From Nemertoderma westbladi (taxonomy: Eukaryota > Xenacoelomorpha > Nemertodermatida > Nemertodermatidae), in NCBI GenBank assembly GCA_032718475.1, contig JAUCBJ010008473.1, positions 1 to 24,816 on the forward strand: a stretch of 24,816 nucleotides of DNA, given 5' to 3'. Shown here one piece after another: positions 9,565 to 19,000 of the stretch (position 1 is its first letter; each line of letters starts with the position of its first letter). The notes beneath the pieces are model-generated. The model ran no database searches. It saw nothing but the letters and a program-made list of their open reading frames with translations, and was not told where the DNA came from. Position numbers and translations under genes: made by a program.

Positions 9565-9656
9565 CTTTATCACAGAGGCACGTTCCATCATATGGCGAAC
9601 AAATTCCAGTATCTGCACAATTACAGTTGCTATCACAGTCAGCGCCATACCTCCCC
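9565..9656 (-). CDS. EGF-repeat gene, exon 1 of the visible six (internal; 5' exons not seen)
   Basis: The acceptor is TTGCCAG before GGGGAGG. The exon starts with one base completing a codon (phase 2) and ends in phase 1 at GATAAAG|GTATGT. It encodes GRYGADCDSNCNCADTGIC, then SPYDGTCLCDKG, and joins exon 2 as CDKGYFGPRC. Together the six exons give about 266 codons of tandem EGF repeats, with no signal peptide, start codon or membrane segment in view. The gene is therefore partial at its 5' end. Such proteins are usually extracellular or cell-surface adhesion or scavenger receptors (family knowledge). The exact orthologue cannot be named. Confidence 0.85.
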
Positions 9657-10071
9657 CTGGCAATAAAACACATACATCCATTACAAAAATTGTAATGTAA
9701 TTTTATTGTAATGCCAAGGAAATGGCCTCCTAAACAACAGGCTACCCTGCAACCCTGCAACCAAAACTGGAGGCTTACTGGAAACAGCTCTGTTTCAAAC
9801 ATAGTTACAACTATGCTTAATAGTTGATTCCTAAAATAAGGTATTATTTTGTTATAAAAGTCCGTGGCAACAGAACAATAACAGAAAGATACAAAATATT
9901 TCCCGGCTACGAATTATTCAGGTTATAATTATTGCAGTATCCAGTTCTGTAACACAACAAAACAGGCAAAGTACAGACGACCAAGTACAGTAGGAGTGAG
10001 CACAATGGCACCATATAAAATGGTATTGACAGGTGGGAGGCCATGAGGACGTAAATATAAGCCAGGATTGT
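9657..10071. other. Non-coding sequence upstream of EGF exon 1
   Basis: I see no further EGF-type exon on the minus strand and no convincing ORF on either strand. It is probably intron of the EGF-repeat gene. Confidence 0.5.
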
Positions 10072-10546
10072 CACAGTGAAGTGTGAAGAACAATGTCAGT
10101 CTCGTGAGTCAGAATGTACCAGCGAACATATACAATATCAACAGGACTGTCATCCATGTGTCTCTATGTGTGTCAGAATGTCACAGCGAACATATACAAT
10201 AACACCAGGACTGTCACCCATGTGTCTCTGTGTGAGTCAGAATGCACCAGCGACATATACAATAACACCAGGACTGTCATCCATGTGTTTCTGTTTGAGT
10301 CAGAATGTACCAGCGAACATATACAATAACACCAGGACTGTCACCCATGCGTCTCTATAGGCCCTACGAGTCACAGTGTACCAACAAACATATACAATAA
10401 CACCAGGGCTGTCGCCCATGTGTCTCTATGTGAGTGAGAATGTACCAGCGAACATATACAATAACACCTTATTGTCACCCATGTGTTTCTGTGTGAGTCA
10501 GAATGTACCAGCGACATATACAATAACACCTTATTGTCACCCATGT
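10072..10546. repeat. 63/64-bp tandem array, left part
   Basis: The unit contains GAGTCAGAATGTACCAGCGA, then CATATACAATAACACCAGGA and CTGTCACCCATGTGT. AGAATG anchors fall at 10111, 10175, 10239, 10302, about 10372 (diverged), 10437 and 10500, giving 63 or 64-bp steps. The array resumes at 11159-11212 after a 612-bp insertion. The overlapping ORFs here are read-through of the repeat and not genes. Confidence 0.9.
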
Positions 10547-11158
10547 GGGGCGAGACACGTAGTCGGCGAGCCTTTGCATACGGTTCATATAGGGCAAATG
10601 GGGCATGTCCGTCTGTCTGTCTGTCCGTCCGTCTGTCTGGTAAATGTTTGAACGCGAATTTCTCGGCATCGCTCGTTCGGAATTGAACCAAACTTAGTAG
10701 GTAAGTAGTAGAGAGAAAGTTTAGAAAGTTTGTAAAGTTTGGTCAAAAATCATGCAGTCTGACGTCAGCTACGACAGATTATGTGGTTTTTAGAAAATGT
10801 TAAATTTCTCGGGAAGGCCTCATTTTCCTGAGCTGAAATTTTGGTGGCCTGTAGAGAATCATGAAGTCTATCTTTTACGAAATTGAAAAGTTAAGACATT
10901 TAATTGGGGATCCGCTAGAGACTCAGAAGTAATGACATAGGCCTACCGGTACGGTACTGCTGTACAGTGCTGCACTGGTAAGTACGAAATTGCAGAATAA
11001 CAATTTGACACCACCTAGCGGATTAACATATGATTGTATATCGAATAAATACATTTATAGCATGGGATATGGGGTCCAAACTAGACATGCCCCATTTGCT
11101 CTATATGAACCGTATGCCAAGGCTTGCCGACTACGTGCTGCGCGAAGTCCCCACGAAC
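10547..11158 (-). mobile_element. 612-bp non-autonomous element with unlike ends (family member 2)
   Basis: It sits inside the 63/64-bp array. Removing it together with one copy of the 4-bp flank (ATGT at 10543-10546, GTGT at 11159-11162) restores the array unit exactly. End B starts GGGGCGAGACACG (10547). End A, read on the minus strand from 11158, starts GTTCGTGGGGACTTCGCGC. About 55 further bases just inside the two ends are inverted copies of each other, for example ACGTAGTCGGC and GCATACGGTTCATATAG. A GTCTGTCTGTCC run follows end B (10608-10640). The order of parts equals that of 317-1896 in reverse orientation. It encodes no protein. A CTCF-like core lies at 11010-11022. Confidence 0.8.
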
Positions 11159-11212
11159 GTGTGTTTCTGTGTGAGTCAGAATGTACCAGCGACATATACA
11201 ATAACACCAGGA
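11159..11212. repeat. 63/64-bp tandem array, right part
   Basis: This is the last, partial unit of the array that begins near 10072. It carries GTTTCTGTGTGAGTCAGAAT followed by GTACCAGCGACATATAC. It ends at CACCAGGACC, where the sequence changes character. Confidence 0.85.
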
Positions 11213-12320
11213 CCAGTGCCGGATTAAGCCTCTGGTGGCCCTAAGGCACATTTTAGTAATTTCCAAAAATGGCCCGAAAATTGATATTTTTCCGAAAACC
11301 CTTTCAAAAGAAAAAGCTGCTAAAAACAACTTAAATTGTGAAAATATTGCGAATAAAATATGAAATATAAAGTGTTTTCGTAAGTATATAATATTTAACA
11401 GTAATTAGTATTATAATATTTCAAATAAGTAGGCCCACTAAGTACTTTAATAATAAGTACTTTGCAAAAATAGTTTTCATCAAGAATTGTAACATTACTA
11501 AACGGCATATTATTATGCCTATAAAACCTTTGCTATAAAAAGTGTAATGGTTTTGGTAGAATTTATCAAGTTTTTTATAATTTTTAATATATTAATGGGA
11601 TCATTATCCCAAATCTATTTGTTATATTTATAAAGCTACTATTCTGAAACTTTAACACAATGATCTGTGATCATTTATATACTATGAAAACTGAGTATAG
11701 ATAGCTTCATAAACCGTTTGTTCGAAAAATATGGCACTTTTTGAACAGGTCGGTTTTTTTCCAAATTTGTATAAATGTTGAGGGATTTATATGTATGTAA
11801 ATTAGCTCATGTTTAAGGATCTGTAATATCACCTGCATTGAAGTTCTCGGTCCAAGACTTTGGTAAAATGGAAACAGATACTGTATGTAGGCTATCTTGT
11901 ATCTTCTATGAAAATTATTGCTTTTGAAAAAATTATGGGGGATTTAGTATGTCCGGGCTATATTTTGGGAATCAAATATTTTGTGATAGACAAAGTTAAA
12001 AGCAGTTACAAAATCGGTTCTGGAAGATCCAAATGGCCATGTTTTACAAAACCAACGATAGTAGTCCTAAAGCTGCTGACCATTTTGGTATATGTTTGAT
12101 GGCAATTGAGTAAAAAATAATATAGCAGTTGGGAATTTAGTGATGAAAAAAGTCAAAATCGACAAACTGATAAAAAGGTTGTTTTATACAGAGAGTCATA
12201 AATATCAGCAATATATTATGTTGTTGAAAAGAGCAGTTTTGAGGTCAAAAAAATAATTCAATGTTGAAAACCGATATCACCAAATGAAAGCCCTTCTATC
12301 ACACTACAAAAAATTGTGTA
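11213..12320. other. AT-rich non-coding stretch, possibly an old DNA-transposon remnant
   Basis: It starts AGTGCCGGATTAAGCCTC, which resembles the CAGTG-CGGAT ends common in DNA-transposon remnants. I could not find a matching inverted end, so this is only a suspicion. I see no credible coding region. The ORF at 11860-12099 has no recognisable motif. Confidence 0.4.
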
Positions 12321-12406
12321 AATTTTTGAAAATTTTATTTCTGAGGGGGTTATAGTTTGTGGGCCAACAAACTATAACCCCCTCAGAAATGAAATTTTCA
12401 AAAATT
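12321..12406. repeat. Near-perfect 40-bp-arm palindrome
   Basis: The left arm (12321-12360) ends GGGGGTTATAGTTTGT. The spacer is GGGCCA. The right arm (12367-12406) begins ACAAACTATAACCCCC. The arms differ at one position in 40. Transcribed RNA would form a long hairpin on either strand. Confidence 0.95.
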
Positions 12407-12628
12407 ATTAAAATAAATTAGTAAAAACTATCCATAATTAATATCAATAATTAATAATAATTAATAAATCATAAAAATTACTTATTATTTTAAGCATTTA
12501 GCAATTTTGATCGGATCGTGGGAATGTGTTAATTATTTGCTGTATGCAGGTATGGTAGGTTACGCAGGGTACTTATCTTTACAGGACTTGCTGAGAAATA
12601 TAACACACCGTAAGTAAGTGTGGGGCTT
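12407..12628. other. AT-rich gap before the right LTR
   Basis: Short ATTAATAATTAATA-type runs lie at 12410-12490. No gene is seen. The TGTAAAAGC start of the right LTR follows at 12629. Confidence 0.6.
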
Positions 12629-14149
12629 TGTAAAAGCTTTTGTGGGATAACTGATTCGTTTGCCTTGCTAACCAGTTCCCCCCAGGCGCTGGAATACTCT
12701 AAAAAGGTATCTATAACTAGAATAGTGCAAGCTACCGGCTGATTGGCTGATTTGCTGTGCGAAGGGATCTGGGCTACGTTTGATCGTCCAACCAGCTTGG
12801 GAAGGTTGCCCCACAGCCCTGCTTTCTGTATCTGCCAATAGGATTTGAGTTGGTTTTGATTTCGACCTATCACAGATCTACTGAACTGAATTTTCCTATC
12901 TGTATGCTCATTCTCTGTGGTGGGTGGAAGCCTTTGTAAATAAGGTTATTCTTATCAGTTTTCAGTGTTGTTGGTGATTCTAAGCCAGGAAGAACGGCTC
13001 TAGAATCGCTTATTTTCAGACTTTATAAGAAACATTAGTAGGCTTAAGATTATAGAGCGCATAACTGTTATCTTATCTCTTAACTTAACCACGAATCATA
13101 ATACAATACATATTTACATATCTTAACCTACCGTCCTACTGCTTTTATGGTTTGTAATTATTTGTGTCAGTTAATTGGATGTTATTAGTTGAAGAATATC
13201 GTCAAATAACCCGAATTTCCCAATTTTCTTGATACACTACAGGTTAGAGAGACAGTTTACATACAACGATTGCGACTTATATTATAGTGGTTTGTAGTGA
13301 ATATAATGCTATTTGGTAGCCACTACTTGAGTCAATTGCTATTCTCTTTATACGTGATCAAAGTCAGTGACTGTCGGCAAACCAGTGAGCAGTATTGTGC
13401 GGTACCGGTAGTGTGTATGATTGTGATTGAGACTGATAACTAAGCATCTCCTAAAGAATGCGTCTCATGCGTGAAATCTAAGCCATATCGTTGTGTTTGG
13501 TGTAAGTCATAACTTTGTTTACATAGATAGAGCGCCACGTCCTAAAGGAACTGCTAATATTTCCCGAAAGTGAATAATATTTGTCAGAGATTATACATTA
13601 GTGATCAATCGAATAATACAAGTAGGCTTCACTGCAATAAATCTAAGCCCTCAGAATCCAGCCCCCCGGGTATATCCAGCGGGTGAATGGACGCGCACTA
13701 GGCTGGCTTCGGCTAATGTTGTGTTTATTTTGTATTAAATCTTGTCATCTTATAAAGTCAATTTACCAACTAAAGACATATAAATTTTGGCAGGTTAAAC
13801 TGCTAAAGGTCTACAAAAGCGCGTACAATAACAGTTATTGATCTTATTGCAGTAAGCAATAAGGTTGCAAAGTACCGGTCAACCGGTAAACCTGAACCGG
13901 TACTTCTGTAGGTCAGTAGGTCCAACTGCCAGAACCGGTACTTCTGTAGGTCTGTAGGCCCAACTGTCCTAACCGGTACTTCCAGTATAAGTACATTAGT
14001 ATTATTCGATTTTGATTATTGTATACCGGTAGGTCTCGATATTAAATCGGGGACGCCTGGTTTTTATTGGGATTTTACTTAGGTCTATTTCTGTCAGTTT
14101 TATTTCCTAGTAAGTTAATATTGAGCTGAAGACGTGTAAGTCTGCTCAG

Positions 14150-14710
14150 ATTGTTCAGATCATTGCAGGCTGGACTGTTGTCTGACTGTTGTTAGGCTTG
14201 AAGATTACAGCGTGTGTAGAGTAAGTCTGATAAAGTGCCAGTTAGTAAGTTGGGGCAACTCGTAGTTGTAAGGTCAACCCCCTCTTAAAGAATAAGTCGT
14301 ACTACCGTATTAGCACGCATACTAACTAACAATTTTGGAATCTGCATATACTGTAGTTTATTTAGGCTTGATAGTAGTCCGTCAGCGTTTATCCTGTATT
14401 GTTTGTATAGTCTGTTCAGGTACCGTAATATTATTCAGATATTTTGTAGGCTGGATTGTTGTCTGGCTGTTGTTGGGTCTGAAGGAATTGCTGCGTGTGT
14501 AGAGTAAGTCTGATAAAGTGCCAGTTAGTAAGTTGGGGCAACTCGTAGTTGTAAGGTCAACCCCCTCTTAAAGAATAAGTCGTACTACCGTATTAGCACG
14601 CATACTAACTAACAATTTTGGAATCTGCACATACTGTAGTTTGTTTAGGCTTGATAGTAGTCTGCCAACATTTAGTTTGTATTTTATTTGAGTATTTTGT
14701 ACGGGTAGCG
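14150..14710 (+). repeat. Tandem duplication (period about 283 bp) inside the right LTR
   Basis: AATAAGTCGTACTACCGTAT occurs at 14291 and again at 14574. The flanking text (GTGCCAGTTAGTAAGTTGGG upstream, CACGCATACTAACTAACAAT downstream) is repeated too. It is the counterpart of the duplication at 2641-3215. Confidence 0.85.
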
Positions 14711-15649
14711 TAATATTTATTATTCAGAGTTTATGCGATTACTCGCAACATTCATGTCCCCAAGTTTGTTCCTACAGTAATTGTGTTTGTTAAACATACC
14801 GTTATAGTTAAATTAACCCCGGTACTACACGGGCTGCTTGGCGTAGGTAAAGACTGGTGACTTTGTGCCCCGGTCACTCCAGCAGATGCTGTGGTTCTTT
14901 TAACTGTTCAAGTATATTTAACTGCAGGTTATTTGTTTTACAAGTACTTGTACCTAATTTAGGGTTTAGTGTACAGTGCTTTCCGAAAGTAATTAGTGTA
15001 GGCATTATATTTGTGTTGTAAAGTGGTTGATAGGCACGTTCGTTCTATTAACCTCTAGGTAGGAACACTCCGTGATACATAACGTAGTACCTATAGCGAT
15101 ACGGCTTTAGGTCGTCAGGCGGTGGTATTTTCCTATCTGGACAACGCAGTATATTTACTTCTGCTTATTATTTTCAAATACTGTAGTATCCTATCCGTTG
15201 TAATAACCAGAAGTCCTAACCCTTTGTTAGACTGGTTCGTAGTATCCCTGTTAAATTACCCTAAAAAATATTCGTACGTATAGTTTTTCGTGTGTTTATT
15301 AGAGATTGTAATCTCAACAATATTGTAAGTAATTAATAGATAAGTAACGTAGGCCAGTAGAATTATTCGTTTTAGTGTCAAATAAGTAACACTTCACTGA
15401 GAGCGCACAGCTTCTGTGTAGTGATTATTCCCAGAAATAGTAACATCTATTTCAGTATTGTAACAAAACCCTTATCAGGGTATATATATATATATTATAA
15501 ATCAACTTAAAAGATTTATAAATCAGTAGGTCTGTCATACAACAACTCGGTCTCAATATCAGTAGGACTACTGCTTAAATAACGGTAACAAAGTAAGTTA
15601 AAGTAACCAAGTAACCCTAAAATATTCGGAAATGCAATTGTTCTGAGAT

Positions 15650-15925
15650 AGTTGACATACCGGTATTTACGATAGGCTTATTATATTTATTTCTATAAAT
15701 TTGAGCTGAAATCATACCGGTACTCTGTAATTAATTCTAGTCCATAATTATACTTATATATACTATCAGTGTAAACTGTATACCGGTATTCACGATAGGC
15801 CTATTATATATTTATATATATTTGTGCTAAATTTGTATACCGGTACTCTGTGACAAAACTAGTTTACAATACTTATATATTATAAGTGTATACCGGTATT
15901 CTAATATATTGTAATTAATTACTGG
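15650..15925 (+). repeat. Short tandem repeat (about 110-120 bp) at the LTR/leader end
   Basis: Three units start at about 15656, 15778 and 15887 with ATACCGGTATT. The first two continue with ACGATAGGC and TATTATAT. ACCGGTAC palindromes recur in each. It lies between the LTR body and gag. Confidence 0.7.
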
Positions 15926-16007
15926 TACTAGGCCAACAGCCTTACTGAATTACTAGACTTGCTTTAACTGTAACTATAGCAGTAGGCATTCCACTGTATA
16001 ACTAAAT

Positions 16008-19000
16008 ATGTCTGACACACAACAAAACCTGTCGGATAGTCTACTCGATGTCACCATCTGTGACAAAGATAGGAGTGTGGAACGATTAAGAAAAGAGTTT
16101 AGTTCACCTCCTACTAAAAAGAAGGTCATCCCTCCCGTAGTATCAGACCCTAGACTAATCCACCATAGGTCTATCATAGGCACTCGGGCCCAGGTCAAAC
16201 GGAACCAAGAGGCAGCTGTCCTATCGCAGCAACATCTTGGTCAAGAACCTACTTCCCAGCGACACGATAGCTCCAGTGGTTCGGATACTGTAGAGCTGAC
16301 TCCCGAACGCGGAGTGAAGATGGTGGGTACAGCTTACTCGGATCCCCTTCTTACTCTTCCAGCCGCGGTATTAACTACGATCTTGATTGCGGTGGAGGAA
16401 CACCAAAGCGATTGGACGAGAAATAAGCGATCGACCCAGGATAGTTATGCGGGCTACGCAAGGGAAGAATTGATGTCTATTGTCGAGTCACAATGTAATT
16501 TTCCCGGACTCGGATTCCCGTTAGATTTGTCAGAAGCTACTTGGGAAGACATATACCGGATGGGAGTGACTAAAGATACTATGGATCCAGCTGTTTGGAA
16601 GAGGTCGGCAGCAGGATATGTGCAGGGATTCTTCGGCTCTTTAGAGAGACTAGAAGAACAACTGTTTCGACAACCAAAAGGACCTCAAGAGCAGGAAGAG
16701 CTGCTTTATCAAGTACGTGAAAGAACCTTACGCATTAGACTGATCCTATCGGCCTTTGAGGAAACTTCCAAAAGAAGGCAGGACACGTCTCTGCAAGTTG
16801 CTGTCAAGACTTGGTTCCAGCGGGTAGGACTCAAAGTTCAAGAAACAGCCCGGTGGAAATCCCGGTTGGCTGAGCGACCAACCTACAAAGAATCAACCGA
16901 TGCCACCTTTTCTCAAGTGGAAAGTGAAGTGACAGCAGAGAGACCGCGACCGAGAGACGACATTGATATCTATCTGTCAGACTATCAGAGATTCCTAGGA
17001 GACGAGGAGTTGAGAAGAAGGCTGGCTGGACTTTCCCCTAATAGCGAAGGAACCAAGCATGTGTTGGACGCAATTGATACTGAAATGTTAGCTGCAAATC
17101 AAGCTAAATTCGATGAACAACTCCGCATCGCTAGAGCCCAGGAAGAACAAGTTAAGAAAAAACAGATAGAGGATCGAAAAGCAGCAGCAGCGGCAAAAGC
17201 GGCAGCGGCAGCAGAAGCAGAAAGAAAGACAGCAGAGGCCGAAGCAGACAGAAGAGCGGCAGAAGCAGCAGCCGAAGCAGACAGAAAAGCGGCAGTAGCA
17301 GCGGCAGCGGCCGAAGCAGAAAGAAAAGCTGCGGATGCATTGGCAGAAGCAGAAAGGAGAGCGTCTGACGAGATCGCCCAGCTAGCGTTGGAAAATATTC
17401 AGGAAAGTCAAGATAGTATAAATAAACGGTTAACGGATAGTAGAATGCAGATGATGAGTCGATCTACTTCCAAGCGCCAAGGTTATACATCATCGGAGGA
17501 AGGAGACACCACCGACCCTGAAGGTGGAGGAAATAGATCTCGTCTGAGTAGGCGTAAAAGAACGTCTCCCCGTCAGAAATTGCCTGATTTACCTCCAGCT
17601 GTTAGAAGACAACTAGCTAGCACAGCCGTAGCGAGTACAGAACACACAGACCGAATTGTTACTGTAAGTAGACTCCCTACTATAACAGATGAGCCTGAAA
17701 TAATTAGGCCTGTTCTCGAAGCCACCACTTCGGTGCTAGAGACACCTGTATTCCAGGGAGCAACCTCTAAATTCCCTTTACACAGCACGAAACTATCAGT
17801 GCCTAGTAGAACAGCCCCTGAAATGGTTCCTGTCATGGACTCCGAGCGTATGGATTGGTCGCCCGTAGTCCCTCGCCCGCCCGCCACAACGTTGGCGACT
17901 CCCGCTTCGGCGGTCGAGTGGGTGGAGGAGGGACGGAAGGGGATGAATGTCCTGCTCGGACAGATGCAGGAGACGGTCCACCAGTTCAAGGGAACTGTCA
18001 GGGAAAGTAGGTTAGAGCTACAAGAAGTGCAGCAAAGTATCGCGTTAGAACGCGATAAATTAGTAAATGTAAAAAGGGGCATACCAACACCCCCTGTAAC
18101 AATGTGTCAACCTGTTAGGCCTGAAGTATTTCATGCGCAAGGTGTGGAGCCTACACGCATCTATACTGCTAGCGAAGTAGAAACTCCTATAGCAAACCCT
18201 ATTAAGGGTGATTATAAACCTGTTTGTAATGATATTCCCTATAGACCTGATAATAATCCGAGAAATTTATATACCGATAATTCGATATTAAATAACACGA
18301 TGGCCCAAGAAAGCTTTACGCGTCAGATGGCTAGAACAGAAGCCCGCCAAGCGGTCAAAGTGGGAGAAATCGTCAAATTCAAAGGGGATGAAATGAAATG
18401 CTTACCGTTTAATGAATATTATGAAGATAGCATACAGAACTCTGTACTATCTAGCGGAGAGAAACTGAGATTCCTCATCAAATGTTTGGAAGGACCTCCC
18501 AAGTTAATGGCGTTGAAGTTTATTGGACATCCAAATGGATTAAGACAAGTTTGGGATACATTACACACCAGGTATGGTAATAAGGATAACATAGCTAAGT
18601 ATTTGTATGCAAAATTAGTAGCTCCCCGAAAGTTCCTTAGTAACGAGATTATAGAATTTTCCGATGAGATTCAAGAAATCTGCCGACAATTGGATTGGTT
18701 AGGTAAGTCTCATGAATATCAGAGTTCTATGGTTATTGGAGCCATAGTCTCCACTTTACCAAAGGGTGGAGTATGTACTCGCTGGGACAAGAAAGTGTTG
18801 TATATGATGGAGCAACAACGACGGAGCCCTACCATGGCTGATCTCATGTTATTCCTAGACGGTGAGGTCAAACTACAACTCATAAAGCAGTCCAGAGAAA
18901 AAACATCGAAAAATAAGGTAAGTGAGAAACCAGTTACTAGGAGAAGGGTAAACCCAGTATGTTATACTGACGACGGCGAAAGCCAAGCGTCTCAAGAAGA

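Larger units (their letters stand above)
12629..15925 (+). mobile_element. Long 5' LTR (over 3 kb) of the plus-strand BEL/Pao element; 3' end uncertain
   Basis: It starts TGTAAAAGCTTTTG, identical to the start of the left copy on the minus strand. It is collinear with that copy up to about 15706, where the left copy runs off the window. Shared landmarks include GGACGTGGCGCT (around 13535 and 3681), the internal tandem duplication, and the long conserved stretch 14740-15220. The Gag ORF follows at 16008, so the LTR and leader must end between about 15706 and 16008. I could not identify a primer binding site or the exact CA end; the listed end is a guess. BEL/Pao LTRs are usually well under 1.5 kb, so this is long. 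No ORF of note is present. Confidence 0.65.

Noticed and set aside
10076-10691. Several overlapping ORFs with repeated peptides
   Set aside because: They are translations of the 63/64-bp tandem array in different frames and on both strands, and they run into the 612-bp element.
12529-12873. 114-residue minus-strand ORF as a gene
   Set aside because: It straddles the start of the right LTR, has no recognisable motif and is not conserved as a frame in the left LTR copy.
1-15706. Giant DNA transposon (for example Maverick/Polinton) with long terminal inverted repeats
   Set aside because: The interior holds only EGF exons and repeats, with no integrase, polymerase B or capsid genes. The two inverted copies start with TG on their inner sides and face outward, which fits two separate LTRs better.
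15925-16007. Primer binding site for the plus-strand BEL element
   Set aside because: I looked for a TGG-starting tRNA-complementary stretch. TGGTACTAGGCC near 15923 is a weak candidate, but I cannot assign it to a tRNA, so it is not listed as a feature.
17152-17340. Leucine-rich minus-strand ORF
   Set aside because: It is the antisense shadow of the alanine-rich coiled coil in the Gag ORF.
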